This document shows, in pieces, positions 27,963 through 37,001 of a stretch of 64,000 nucleotides of DNA; the first letter of the stretch is position 1, and every line of letters begins with the position of its first letter. Location of the stretch: assembly GCF_003150675.1 (NCBI RefSeq), contig NZ_QGGB01000007.1, positions 310,001 through 374,000 of the forward strand, written 5' to 3'. The DNA is from Rhodohalobacter mucosus. GTDB taxonomy: Bacteria; Bacteroidota; Rhodothermia; Balneolales; Balneolaceae. Made by a program: the position numbers and the translations under genes. The notes under the pieces were generated by a model, which ran no database searches, was not told the DNA's origin, and saw only the letters and a program-made list of their open reading frames with translations.

Positions 27963-28315
27963 TGTTTACCTCCTTTTCGGGACAGATAATCAGCTTTACG
28001 CTGCTCTGCCAGTTTAATTTCCTTTTTTGGTGTTTTCTGTGATTTTTTGGGAAAACCATTTGTAAGGATGATAAACTCATCCCCATCAATAAAACCAAGA
28101 ATCCTGAAACTGTTCGATCCGATTCTTGCTCGAACCTCCCAGATGTCATCTGTGCTTTTCAATTTCTTAAAGTAATGAACAGGGACCTGATCCAGTCTTT
28201 CAACCAATTCAAGAACCCAAACAACCTTTTGGGCATGTTTCGAACTCAAAGAATCTAAAAACTCTTTGACCGGGACTTTGCCAGATGCAGTTTTATAGAA
28301 CTTGATTTCTTTCAC
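27959..28315 (-). CDS. RelE/HigB-type toxin (phage Gp49-like family)
   Basis: A 118-residue protein with the Gp49-like/RelE pattern: [38 protein letters not shown] and [20 protein letters not shown], followed by [11 protein letters not shown]. Members are ribosome-dependent mRNA endonucleases. Toxin gene first and antitoxin gene second, with a four-base overlap, is the higBA arrangement. The toxin start lies 10 bases from a perfect palindrome. Confidence 0.87.
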   Translation of the reverse strand: MKEIKFYKTASGKVPVKEFLDSLSSKHAQKVVWVLELVERLDQVPVHYFKKLKSTDDIWEVRARIGSNSFRILGFIDGDEFIILTNGFPKKSQKTPKKEIKLAEQRKADYLSRKGGKQ

Positions 28316-28324
28316 AGACTAAAT

Positions 28325-28342
28325 GTTAACATTAATGTTAAC
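28325..28342. promoter_or_regulatory. 18-bp perfect palindrome, probable HigA operator
   Basis: GTTAACATTAATGTTAAC is a perfect 18-bp palindrome, 10 bases upstream of the toxin start codon. XRE antitoxins usually bind such sites to repress their own operon, so this is the obvious operator. Binding itself is inferred from position and symmetry. Confidence 0.7.
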
Positions 28343-28633
28343 TTAATCAAGTAGGTTTCTATTGTAGAAGTGAGGAGGCATAACATGTATTTATTTACAG
28401 CATCCGAGTTGCCGGATATATTTTATAATAGGTTTCAGGTGCTAACAAAGCAATAAAAAACATCATTATGTCCGGATATAATTTATCAGGTCGTAATGAA
28501 TGTCCGGATAAAGCGCCGAATAAATTTTATTTTTTTATGTGGCTTTATGATGCGTTCTATGGAGCATGAATGTGCCGCTATAAAATGCACGCTACAAAGA
28601 TCCGCTAATAGCAGAAAAAAAGTACCGTCTTGC
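28343..28633. other. Gene-free region with three degenerate TCCGGATA repeats
   Basis: No gene is supported. The motif CCGGATATA/TCCGGATAA occurs three times (near 28414, 28471 and 28502), each followed by an AT-rich TTTAT/AATTTAT stretch. This may be a decayed repeat family or a regulator binding array between the toxin-antitoxin promoter and the 3' end of the permease gene. Confidence 0.4.
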
Positions 28634-30343
28634 CTACTTCCCTTCTCCCTCGGTCTTCCGCGACCGGGTGATGGATCGGCTAAGAATGATGACCGGAACA
28701 AGACCCACCAGGATGATAGCAAGGGCGGCCCCTGAAGACTCGGCCAGCCGCTCGTCGGATGCCAGACGGTACACCTGCACCGCAAGGGTGTCGAAATTAA
28801 ATGGACGAACAATAAGAGTGGCCGGCAGCTCCTTGATTACGTCAACAACCACAAGCATGATTGCCGCAAACAGACTTCCCGACATCATCGGGATGTGGAT
28901 TTTGCGCAAAATCTTCCCGAAACCATAACCCATGCCCTCGGCGGCTTCATCCATATTCTGTGTGATTTTGCCCAGGCTGGCCTCCACCGTGTTATAGGCC
29001 ACCGCAAGAAACCGCACCACATAGGCGAAGATGAGTGCAAAGATGGTTCCGCTCAGAATCAATCCGGAAGAAAAACCGAAGGTGTCCCGAAGCCAGCCGT
29101 CGATGGTGTTATCGGCCCAGCCGAAGGGGATCAGGATACCCACCGCAATCACGGAGCCCGGTATGGCATATCCCATCGCTCCGATGCGGGTGGCTGTTCG
29201 GGTGAGCAAATTGGGGTTCAGGCGTACGCCGTAAGCCATGATCAGGGCAGTGATCAGTGCCACAAAACCCGCAAGCAGAGCCACCAAAATGGTATTGAAG
29301 CTGAATTGAAAGAAACGGGCGTCAACGGCCGCACTGAAGTTGGAGATCATCATTTCGGCCAGTATCAGCGTGGGAATCAGGAAACCAATCAGAACCGGCA
29401 GGGCGCAAAACAGGGTTGCTCCCCAGGCTTTCCAGCCCTTCAGTTGATAGACGCTGAGGCGGCGAAACCGTCCGGTTCCCTGCGGACGCACGTTCATACG
29501 GCTGCGGCTCCAGCGCTCCATAAGGATGAGGATCAGGATAAAAAGCAGCAAAAAAGCGGAAAGCTGTGCCGCCGCGGCGCGTTCGCCCAGGCCGAACCAG
29601 GTACGATAGATGCCTGTGGTGAAGGTCTGAACGCCAAAATAATCAACGGTTCCGAAGTCGTTCAGCGTCTCCATCAGTGCCAGGGCCATACCTGCGGCTA
29701 TCGAGGGACGCGCCAGCGGCAGGGCGATCTTGTAAAAGCTTTGAAGGGGAGTAGCGCCCAGGCTGCGGCTCGCCTCCAGGAGGGAGGACGACTGCTCCAA
29801 AAAAGCAGTACGGGTGAGCAGATAGACGTAGGGAAAAAAGACAAACGACATCATCAGGATGGCCCCGCCGAGTGAGCGCACGTCCGGGAACCAGTAGTCT
29901 CCGAGTCCCCAGCCGGTAATATCGCGCAGAAGGCTCTGAAAGGTGCCGGTGTAGGCAAGAAAATCAGTATAGGTATAGGCCATCAGGTAGGCGGGCACGG
30001 CCATGGGCAGAATCAGCATCCAGTTGAACCAGCGGCTGCCGGGAAAACGGCACATGGTTACCAGCCAGGCGGTGCCCACGCCCAGAATAAATACACCGCT
30101 GCCAACCCCGATCATCAGCCAGAACGAATTTTTGATATAGCCGGGTAAAACCGTGGAGGCAAGGTGCTGCCAGATATCCCCGCTGGGCACAAAAATGTTC
30201 GCCGCAACCGTCAGCACCGGTATGGAAACCAACAGGGCTACCGTAACGGTTAGGATATTCCAGAGCCCGGAGCCGGGTTTTGAAACGGAGGGCTGCAGCC
30301 TGTTCAGGTTGTCGCGGGTGAATTCAAGAAGATTCTGGATCAT
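28634..30343 (-). CDS. Iron(III)-type ABC transporter permease (FbpB/ThiP-like, two fused permease domains)
   Basis: A 569-residue inner-membrane protein with roughly 12 membrane segments in two homologous halves. Each half has the EAA-type cytoplasmic loop: EASRSLGATPLQSFYKIALP and DEAAEGMGYGFGKILRKIHI, followed by P. This is the FbpB/ThiP architecture for ferric iron or thiamine import. The ATG at 30343 overlaps the TGA of the upstream oxidoreductase, so the start at 30418 is rejected. Neither the ATPase nor the binding protein is adjacent. Confidence 0.88.
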   Translation of the reverse strand: MIQNLLEFTRDNLNRLQPSVSKPGSGLWNILTVTVALLVSIPVLTVAANIFVPSGDIWQHLASTVLPGYIKNSFWLMIGVGSGVFILGVGTAWLVTMCRFPGSRWFNWMLILPMAVPAYLMAYTYTDFLAYTGTFQSLLRDITGWGLGDYWFPDVRSLGGAILMMSFVFFPYVYLLTRTAFLEQSSSLLEASRSLGATPLQSFYKIALPLARPSIAAGMALALMETLNDFGTVDYFGVQTFTTGIYRTWFGLGERAAAAQLSAFLLLFILILILMERWSRSRMNVRPQGTGRFRRLSVYQLKGWKAWGATLFCALPVLIGFLIPTLILAEMMISNFSAAVDARFFQFSFNTILVALLAGFVALITALIMAYGVRLNPNLLTRTATRIGAMGYAIPGSVIAVGILIPFGWADNTIDGWLRDTFGFSSGLILSGTIFALIFAYVVRFLAVAYNTVEASLGKITQNMDEAAEGMGYGFGKILRKIHIPMMSGSLFAAIMLVVVDVIKELPATLIVRPFNFDTLAVQVYRLASDERLAESSGAALAIILVGLVPVIILSRSITRSRKTEGEGK

Positions 30344-31806
30344 ATCGTAAACTTCAGATCGGATCCGGCGATGCCGAACTCCTGTTTCAGTGCATGGGTG
30401 GCTGCATGGTAGCCGCACATTCCGTGAACGCCTCCCCCGGGTGGGGTGGAGGATGAGCAGAAGTAGATGCCGTTTGCCGGCGTGGCATAAGGGCTGGTGA
30501 AGGATACGGGCCGTGAAAAGAGCTGCCTCACATCCTGGCTTCCCCCGTTGATGTCGCCGCCTACATAATTTGAATTGTAAAGCTGAAAATCGAGCGTATT
30601 CATGATGCGTCGTTTTTCAATCACATCCCGGAAACCCGGAGCGAACCGCTCAATTTGCCGCTCGATGGCAGCAGTCATATTTACGGTTGAGGCGTTGGGA
30701 ACGTGGCAGTAGGCCCAGAGCGTATGGCGGTTGTCGGGAGTGCGGCTCTTGTCGAAGATGCTCTGTTGCGCCACCAGAACAAAGGGTTTATCGGGGTGCC
30801 CGCCGCCGGCCATCTGTTTCTCCGATTCAGCAACTTCATCAAAAGTTCCGCCCAGATGCACGGTGCCGGCTTTTTTGCATTCGGGATCTCTCCACGGTAC
30901 AGGCTCTTTCAGGATATAGTCGATCTTGAATGCACCCGGACCATACCGGAATTTCTTCAGTTTTCTAACATAAGATGCCGGGAATGCATCTCCCACAATA
31001 TCCATCACCTGAAAGGGAGTCAGATCAAAGAGCACTGCTTTGGACTCTGGGAGCTGGTCAAGTCGCTCAATTTTCATATCCGTCTCAATCTCACCCCCAA
31101 GGTTTTTGAGGTAGGAGGCCATTGCACCGGCAATAGACTGCGAGCCGCCTTCCGGAAGAGGCCATCCGCCCGTGTGTGCCGTTCCAAAGAAAACCAGTCC
31201 GATTGCGCTCGTGGCAAAGGATGAAAGCGGGAGCATGCTGTGGGCCGCAAGGCCTGCAAAAAGAGCCTGAGCGCGCTCAGTTTTAAATCTTTTTCTGTAA
31301 AGAGATGCAGGCTGCAGGCCTTTAAAACCAAAAGAGGCCATTTTGAGCGGGTTTTTCGGCAACCCGAGCGGCCCCAGGAAATCTTTGGTCAGCTCATCCC
31401 AATTCTCAACCAGCGGAGTCACGATCGATTTATACCTTTTTTCATCCTTTTCCAGCTTGAAAGCCGTTTCATGTAAGTCGTGCGACAGGATGGCCGCGGG
31501 CTCATCATCGAGCGGGTGTGCTGCGGCGTAGTCCGGATGGATCCATCGCAGTCCGTACTGGTCGAGAGGCAGTTTTTTCAGGAACGGGGAGGATATGGCC
31601 ATGGGATGAATGGCCGAACAGACATCGTGGTGAAATCCCGCTTGTATGAGTTCTTTGGTGCGCATGCCTCCGCCTATCGTATCGGAGGCTTCAAACACCT
31701 TCACATGCAGCCCTTCAAGGGCTAGCCGGATCGCAGCAGAAAGTCCATTGGGGCCTGAACCCACGATAACTGCGTCGTAAGCATCTGTTACTGATGTTAA
31801 ACTCAA
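30340..31806 (-). CDS. FAD-dependent oxidoreductase, phytoene desaturase-like (CrtI/PYROXD2 type)
   Basis: A 488-residue flavoprotein. The N-terminal dinucleotide fold is AVIVGSGPNGLSAAIRLALE, followed by VFEASDTIGGGMRTKEL, typical of the amine-oxidase/phytoene-desaturase superfamily. The C-terminus has NGIYFCSSSTPPGGGVHGMC, the FAD-contact motif of the CrtI/PYROXD2 branch. A carotenoid substrate is not shown, because no crt genes are nearby. Its stop overlaps the start of the iron-type permease gene. Confidence 0.85.
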   Translation of the reverse strand: MSLTSVTDAYDAVIVGSGPNGLSAAIRLALEGLHVKVFEASDTIGGGMRTKELIQAGFHHDVCSAIHPMAISSPFLKKLPLDQYGLRWIHPDYAAAHPLDDEPAAILSHDLHETAFKLEKDEKRYKSIVTPLVENWDELTKDFLGPLGLPKNPLKMASFGFKGLQPASLYRKRFKTERAQALFAGLAAHSMLPLSSFATSAIGLVFFGTAHTGGWPLPEGGSQSIAGAMASYLKNLGGEIETDMKIERLDQLPESKAVLFDLTPFQVMDIVGDAFPASYVRKLKKFRYGPGAFKIDYILKEPVPWRDPECKKAGTVHLGGTFDEVAESEKQMAGGGHPDKPFVLVAQQSIFDKSRTPDNRHTLWAYCHVPNASTVNMTAAIERQIERFAPGFRDVIEKRRIMNTLDFQLYNSNYVGGDINGGSQDVRQLFSRPVSFTSPYATPANGIYFCSSSTPPGGGVHGMCGYHAATHALKQEFGIAGSDLKFTI

Positions 31807-31913
31807 AGGTGTAAAAAGATGAATTTGAACCTGTTTTCAAATGTGAGTGAAAGGTACGGAAACTGCCGCCAAACCTGAAAAAGAGAGGGGGATTTAAAAC
31901 AGTGAAAAAAGGG

Positions 31914-32151
31914 AACCGCAGAGGCGCTGAGTGCGTGGAGGATGGCAGTGGAGGTTTTAGATAAGAATAGAGTACAAACCGGGGAGCCACGGAAACACAG
32001 AGGGTTGTATGGGGAAGGAGCGTGAAGGAATCGGGTACCCGGGACAGACTGTTCAGAAATGCGTGTCAAAAAATCTGCGAAAATCAGCGGTAACATCCGC
32101 GTTTATCTGCGAGAAATTGTAAGGGTATGACCTAACCGCAGAGGCGCGGAG
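31914..32151. repeat. Degenerate AACCGCAGAGGCGC-type dispersed repeats
   Basis: AACCGCAGAGGCGCTGAG at 31914 and AACCGCAGAGGCGCGGAG at 32134 are two copies of one motif. Between them lie GGAGCCACGGAAACACAGAG and, at about 32070-32115, AATCTGCGAAAATCAGCGG and TTTATCTGCGAGAAAT. Such strings recur in the intergenic DNA of many FCB-group genomes, from memory. No gene was seen between 31807 and 32254. Confidence 0.65.
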
Positions 32152-32254
32152 GAGTTTGGATGAAAGTTATAGCCGAATTTTTTTCAAACGATAGCGGATT
32201 CATTGCGTCTAAATGAACAGAAGCAACCCACAACCCCAAACAAACAAGGTGAGA

Positions 32255-32950
32255 ATGATGTTTAAAAAAATTGGATTAGGAATAGCAACTGTATTGATAC
32301 TCGGAACAGGCCTCTTTGCAACAGCAGCGGCACAGGGCCAGAGAGGCGGAGGCCAGTTTATTCTGACATACGGCGAAGAGCTTGAGCTGACCGATGCACA
32401 GAAAATGCAGATCATGGAACTGCGGCTTGACCGGCGCGCTGAAATGCAGGAACGCCGGCGGGACAATCGCGGGCGCGCAGCACAGCAGGGTCAAAGGAAC
32501 CGGCCCGACAGGCCTCAAATGCGACAGAATATGATGGAAAACAGAATGGAGCTGCGCAGTGAACTCCTTGATATCCTCAATGATGAACAAGAGGCCAGGC
32601 TGAAGGATATCCTCGTAGCCGAAGTGGACGAGCGTGTAGAACTGGTGCGTCTGCGTCATGAGGTGATGGTCGAAAAAGCGGGCATCGAAGGCGAGAAAGC
32701 ACGCAGTGTGCTTGAAGTGATGAATGCACAGCATGCGATCATGGCTGGACTGCAGAAGGAGAGAATCCTGAGCGGCGAACCGTTCACTTCCGATGAGATG
32801 GAAGACATTCGCGAACGCAGACAAGAGACCCGGGAACGGATTAAAAATTTGCTTACGGCAGCTGAATACGAGAAACTTCAGGAACAGATGAGGTCCAATA
32901 TGCCGCAGCGGCCAGCAGAGCGTATGCAAAACCGCAGGAACAACAGGTAG
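32255..32950 (+). CDS. Spy/CpxP-like periplasmic protein (LTxxQ)
   Basis: A 231-residue protein with a signal peptide (GIATVLILGTGLFATAAA) and a mature part that is almost all charged helix, rich in Arg, Glu, Met and Gln. It contains LELTDAQKMQIMELRLDRR, the LTxxQ signature of CpxP/Spy chaperones and of heavy-metal-resistance sensors. I chose the ATG at 32255, which follows an AAGGTGAG ribosome-binding site, over 32213. It sits just upstream of the ECF sigma operon. Confidence 0.82.
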   Translation: MMFKKIGLGIATVLILGTGLFATAAAQGQRGGGQFILTYGEELELTDAQKMQIMELRLDRRAEMQERRRDNRGRAAQQGQRNRPDRPQMRQNMMENRMELRSELLDILNDEQEARLKDILVAEVDERVELVRLRHEVMVEKAGIEGEKARSVLEVMNAQHAIMAGLQKERILSGEPFTSDEMEDIRERRQETRERIKNLLTAAEYEKLQEQMRSNMPQRPAERMQNRRNNR

Positions 32951-33062
32951 TTCAGACGGAAGACACACCGGCAGGTACAGATCGTTGAAACCGATTGTTG
33001 CCTGCCCGTGTCCACGCCTGCCGATCCGTATTTGTGCCAGGCAGTTATACGATGAAACGTCT

Positions 33063-33584
33063 ATGGAAGATGTCCGGAAAGAGCAATTCAGGCGAAACGT
33101 GGGTGAAATTTACCCGCGTCTTCATCGTGCCATGCGGGCCTACCTGGCCGGATCATCGGTTGACGCTGAAGACCTGGTACAGGAAGCGTTTTTGAAAGCA
33201 TATAAAAACCTGGACTCATTTGAAGGAGATTCCGGATTTTATACATGGGTTTATGCCATCGCACGGAACCTGGCCATTGATGAATTCAGGAAGCGAAAAT
33301 ATGAAAAGATGAGGGTAAGCACTCCCTCCGATGAGCTCAGTATTGAATCAAGCGTATCGGATGACGAGCGGGATAGGGAGGAGATCCTGTTGCTGCGCAA
33401 AGCGGTGGCCATGCTGCCCGAACTGCTTCGATCCGTTGTAGTGATGAAACTGATTGACGGCCTTACCTATCCGGAAATTGCTGAGGTAACCGGTCTGAAT
33501 GAAGAAACAGTGAAGAACAGAATGTTCAGGGCCAGGAAAGAGCTGGCCATACTGATGAAGCGAATGGGCGTCCATCAGCCCTGA
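33063..33584 (+). CDS. ECF RNA polymerase sigma factor (RpoE-like)
   Basis: A 173-residue sigma factor. Region 2 has SSVDAEDLVQEAFLKAYKNL and FYTWVYAIARNLAIDEFRKR. Region 4 has MLPELLRSVVVMKLIDGLTY, then IAEVTGLNEETVKNRMFRAR. The length fits ECF factors if translation starts at 33063; an upstream ATG at 32985 would add an unlikely Pro/Cys-rich leader. It is followed by a probable anti-sigma factor 32 bases later. Confidence 0.92.
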   Translation: MEDVRKEQFRRNVGEIYPRLHRAMRAYLAGSSVDAEDLVQEAFLKAYKNLDSFEGDSGFYTWVYAIARNLAIDEFRKRKYEKMRVSTPSDELSIESSVSDDERDREEILLLRKAVAMLPELLRSVVVMKLIDGLTYPEIAEVTGLNEETVKNRMFRARKELAILMKRMGVHQP

Positions 33585-33616
33585 ATAAATAGTATTCACA
33601 ACTGACAGTGATAGAT

Positions 33617-34111
33617 ATGAAACGCAATGAACTTGAGAACAGAATAAACGATGCCGCCGACGGGCTTCTCACCGATGCTGAACGGGTGGTTCTTGAGCGG
33701 GAACTGGAGCAGTATCCTGACCTGATGCAGGATTACCGTGACATTATGGCCTTGCCGGATATATCAGGTATCTACGGAACCGAGGATGAGCACAGAGATG
33801 CATCCTCGATCAGAAGCATCCGGGAACGCCTTATCGAACACGAACCGTTTTCAATGGCGTCCGTTTTCTGGTTCAAAAAGTTTGCGCTTGCCGCATCACT
33901 GCTCATTCTGACGGCCTCATCCCTTGCAGGTTTTTTGACGGGTGCATTTTCCGGGGCAGCGTATACCGATGCGATAACCGCGGATGAATTGATCTATCCG
34001 CAAGATCCCAGCTTTGCGGATGAGTATGTAAGCTACATCTCCGACTGGCCCGGTGAAGGTGGAATTGAAGACACTCAGGGCGAAGAAACCAATACAACAG
34101 GAGCTCAATGA
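33617..34111 (+). CDS. Probable membrane anti-sigma factor
   Basis: A 164-residue protein starting at the ATG at 33617. The N-terminal ~75 residues (LENRINDAADGLLTDAERVV, LEQYPDLMQDYRDIM) match the short helical anti-sigma domain without the zinc Cys/His motif. One membrane segment follows (FALAASLLILTASSLAGFLT) and then an acidic periplasmic tail. Its place directly after the ECF sigma gene supports the role. The stop overlaps the next gene's start by four bases. Confidence 0.78.
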   Translation: MKRNELENRINDAADGLLTDAERVVLERELEQYPDLMQDYRDIMALPDISGIYGTEDEHRDASSIRSIRERLIEHEPFSMASVFWFKKFALAASLLILTASSLAGFLTGAFSGAAYTDAITADELIYPQDPSFADEYVSYISDWPGEGGIEDTQGEETNTTGAQ

Positions 34112-34551
34112 AATCAAAAACAAAAGCCATACTGGCTTATACAGCCATCTTTGTGATCGCATTTATATCGGGTTTTCTGGCAAGCCGCTCAATTGGCGGA
34201 TGGGGACCGGAGCATCGCGGTGAACCGCGGGGCTGGGAGCGTGGCGGCGGACCCGGACCTGAAATGCGAGAGAGGATGGAGCAAAGATTATCACGGTACC
34301 TGGAACTTGAAGAAGCTCAGGAGGAGCCGTTCTTTGAATCGATGGAAGAATACAGGGTGGATGTAGGGCAGGCGATGCGTGAACGCAGGATGGCCGAACA
34401 TCAGCTGATCAGAGAGTACTATGAATCATTTCGTTCAGATCTGACCGGCATCCTCGACAGTGTTCAGCTTCAAAAAATGGACAGCCGGTTTCATCCCGAT
34501 TCGGTTCGACAGCATCGCAGCCCGAACCGTTACGGAGAACGGGGTCGCTGA
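34108..34551 (+). CDS. Membrane-anchored Spy/heavy-metal-sensor-like protein
   Basis: A 147-residue protein with an N-terminal anchor (ILAYTAIFVIAFISGFLASR) and a helical, Arg/Glu/Met-rich periplasmic part (MRERMEQRLSRYLELEEAQ, RRMAEHQLIREYYESFRSD). It resembles the CnrX/Spy group of periplasmic sensors. Overlap with the anti-sigma gene suggests the three-part arrangement sensor, anti-sigma and sigma known from metal-stress systems. The inducer is unknown. Confidence 0.75.
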   Translation: MKSKTKAILAYTAIFVIAFISGFLASRSIGGWGPEHRGEPRGWERGGGPGPEMRERMEQRLSRYLELEEAQEEPFFESMEEYRVDVGQAMRERRMAEHQLIREYYESFRSDLTGILDSVQLQKMDSRFHPDSVRQHRSPNRYGERGR

Positions 34552-34708
34552 GCAGATAATGCGTTTTACCAATGCAGTTTTCAACCCTCAGCAGAAGAGT
34601 CTTAGAGAGAGCGCAATTTTGGCCGGATTGCTCACCGCAAAGGCGTTTATAGGCGGTTTTTCAATTTTTTTCACATCAAAATGTAAGCCCTTACAAAAAA
34701 TTGAGCGG

Positions 34709-34724
34709 TTCATTTATAAATGAA
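34709..34724. promoter_or_regulatory. 16-bp perfect palindrome upstream of the sugar-oxidation operon
   Basis: TTCATTTATAAATGAA is a perfect 16-bp palindrome 69 bases before the first gene of the operon at 34793. Position and symmetry fit an operator for a dimeric regulator. No regulator gene is adjacent, so the binding partner is unknown. Confidence 0.45.
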
Positions 34725-34792
34725 GTTCATTTTTTCTACTTTCACAGACAGTTCTGAAAAAACAGATAATCAATAAAGAGTTTAAAGGCTGC

Positions 34793-36193
34793 ATGAGCAA
34801 CAAAGAAAAACCGGAATTGTCGCGTAAATCATTTCTTAAAAAGGCCGGTTTCGGAGCTGCTGCACTGATGGGTTTGCCGGTTTTCACTGAAAAGTCCCAT
34901 GGCAATCATTTTTTGCTGAGCCGTAGTAAACGAAAGGCTGAAAAGTTTTCAGCAAATGATCAAGTGAATCTGGCACTGATCGGAGCAGGCGGTATGGGCC
35001 AGGGTAATACCTTCACGGCTCTCAATGTCGATGGAACCCGCCTGGTTGCAGCCTGCGACCTCTACGACAGCCGGCTGAATCGCTGCCGTGAGCATTGGGG
35101 AGATGATCTTTTTATCAGCCGTGATTATCGCGAGATTCTGAACAGGAGCGACGTGGATGCGGTGATCGTGGCAACCACCGACCATTGGCATGAAAGAATT
35201 ACCGTTGCCGCACTTGAGGCGGGTAAACCGGTCTATCTTGAAAAGCCGATGACCCAGACCGTGGAAGAGGGACACCGACTGATTGAGGCCGAACGCCGAA
35301 CCGGTGTTCCGCTGATTGTCGGGAGCCAGCGTACCAGCTCTATACTGTATGAAAAAGCGCGCGACCTCATTGATGATGGGGAGATCGGCGAACTTAACTT
35401 TGTGGAGGCGTACTGGGACCGGCGCTCAGCGATAGGCGCCTGGCAATACTCTATTCCTCCGGGCGCAAATTCGCGTAACGTAGACTGGGAGCGCTTCCGC
35501 CAAGGACTGCCGCCCATGGATTTTAATGCCACCCACTTTTTCAGATGGAGAAATTACGATGATTATGGTACCGGGGTTGCGGGTGATCTTTTTGTACACC
35601 TTTTTTCAGGCCTGCATCTGATTACGGGTTCTGTGGGACCCAACCGGGTGATGGGTACCGGCGGGCTTCGCTACTGGGAAGATGGCCGCGACGCTGAGGA
35701 TATGGTTCTGGGCCTGTTCGACTACCCGGAAACGGAGAAGCATCCTGCATTCAACCTCGCACTGAGAGTTAATTTTGCGGATGGCTCAGGCGGCGGGTCC
35801 AGCATTAAACTGGTGGGTTCCGACGGGGTGATTGAGATCGGATGGAATACCGTGACGCTTCGGAAATGGAGGGAACCTGACGCACCCGGAATGAGCATCG
35901 GTGATTTTGACGCGAGTACCCGCGAGGAGTTCCAGGAGTATTATGCGGAACGGTATCCGGAAACACGTGCCAAAATTATTGAACCGAACGAGTTTGTATA
36001 CCGCGCACCCGATGGCTATAACGATCGGTACGATCATTTTGTGAACTGGATGAGTGCCATACGCGACGGGGCGTCCGTGGTTCAGGACAGTACATTCGGA
36101 CTTCGGGCAGCGGGTCCGGCACTTCTTACCAGCGTCAGCCTCAGAGAGAAGAGATCCATCGATTGGGATCCGACAGCCATGAGGGCCGGTTAA
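34793..36193 (+). CDS. Gfo/Idh/MocA family oxidoreductase with Tat-like signal
   Basis: A 466-residue exported oxidoreductase. The start carries a Tat-like SRKSFLKKAGFGAAALMG, with RK in place of the twin Arg. The Rossmann domain is LALIGAGGMGQGN. The substrate domain includes VYLEKPMTQTVEEG (the conserved EKP motif) and DHWHERITVAALEAGKP. Such proteins interconvert 3-keto and hydroxy sugars using a tightly held NAD. It is the first gene of a five-gene operon with DUF1080, GMC and MFS genes, consistent with glycoside 3-oxidation. Confidence 0.9.
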   Translation: MSNKEKPELSRKSFLKKAGFGAAALMGLPVFTEKSHGNHFLLSRSKRKAEKFSANDQVNLALIGAGGMGQGNTFTALNVDGTRLVAACDLYDSRLNRCREHWGDDLFISRDYREILNRSDVDAVIVATTDHWHERITVAALEAGKPVYLEKPMTQTVEEGHRLIEAERRTGVPLIVGSQRTSSILYEKARDLIDDGEIGELNFVEAYWDRRSAIGAWQYSIPPGANSRNVDWERFRQGLPPMDFNATHFFRWRNYDDYGTGVAGDLFVHLFSGLHLITGSVGPNRVMGTGGLRYWEDGRDAEDMVLGLFDYPETEKHPAFNLALRVNFADGSGGGSSIKLVGSDGVIEIGWNTVTLRKWREPDAPGMSIGDFDASTREEFQEYYAERYPETRAKIIEPNEFVYRAPDGYNDRYDHFVNWMSAIRDGASVVQDSTFGLRAAGPALLTSVSLREKRSIDWDPTAMRAG

Positions 36194-36209
36194 ACATAAA
36201 CCAAGTTGA

Positions 36210-36953
36210 ATGATAACGATGAAGAGTAAAAGACGATCCATTTTTTTCACCCTGATACTGATCACACTGACAGGCACTATGGCATATGCTCAGCACAATA
36301 CCCTTACGGAAGAGGAGAAGGCGGACGGATGGATGCTGCTTTTTGACGGCGAAAGCACAGAGCACTGGCGCGGGTACAACATGGATGAGTTTCCCGACAG
36401 GGGATGGCATGTGGAGGATGGTGCACTGGTCTATCGTCCCCCGCAGACCGATACCTGGAGCTCAGCACTTGATATCATCACGCGGGAGAAATTCAGTGAC
36501 TTTATGTTCAAAATTGAGTGGATGATTGAAGAGGCCGGAAACAGCGGCATCTTTTATCATGTGCTGGAACAGCCAACCCAGGCGATCTACTGGTCCGGAC
36601 TGGAGATGCAGATTCTTGACAATATCAATCATCCCGATGCAGACCAGGGAATTGCGGGCAACAGAAAAGCGGGGTCCCTCTATGACCTGATCCCCGCCGA
36701 TCCGCAGAACACGCGCCCCCATAACCAATGGAACTCCGTTACCATCGTATCGGACGGACCCAGGGTAGAGCACTGGCAGAACGGAGAAAAGATACTTGAA
36801 TATGAGCGCTGGACCCCGGAATGGTTCGAGATGATCCGGAACAGCAAGTTTAACGGTCACCCCGAATTCGGTGCGATGCGGGAAGGGCATCTTGGCCTTC
36901 AGGATCACGGGGATGTGGTAAAATTTCGCAACATCAAGATCAAGGAACTTTAG
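36210..36953 (+). CDS. DUF1080 (3-keto-disaccharide hydrolase/lyase) protein
   Basis: A 247-residue secreted protein with a signal peptide (FFTLILITLTGTMAYAQ). DUF1080 landmarks are DGWMLLFDGESTEHWRGYN, WHVEDGALVYRPPQ, EWMIEEAGNSGIFYHVLE and HLGLQDHGDVVKFRNIKIK. Characterised members cleave the glycosidic bond of 3-keto-glycosides. It begins 17 bases after the Gfo/Idh gene and precedes the GMC dehydrogenase, which would make its 3-keto substrate. The neighbourhood and the family agree well. Confidence 0.9.
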   Translation: MITMKSKRRSIFFTLILITLTGTMAYAQHNTLTEEEKADGWMLLFDGESTEHWRGYNMDEFPDRGWHVEDGALVYRPPQTDTWSSALDIITREKFSDFMFKIEWMIEEAGNSGIFYHVLEQPTQAIYWSGLEMQILDNINHPDADQGIAGNRKAGSLYDLIPADPQNTRPHNQWNSVTIVSDGPRVEHWQNGEKILEYERWTPEWFEMIRNSKFNGHPEFGAMREGHLGLQDHGDVVKFRNIKIKEL

Positions 36954-37001
36954 AAGTACGTAATTAGCAACAGAATCAGAACATAAGTAAGTACGTGTAT
37001 T

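Noticed and set aside
28895-29875. Plus-strand open frame of 326 codons
   Set aside because: Antisense to the two-domain permease gene. Its composition (Gln, Gly, His) is typical of a shadow frame.
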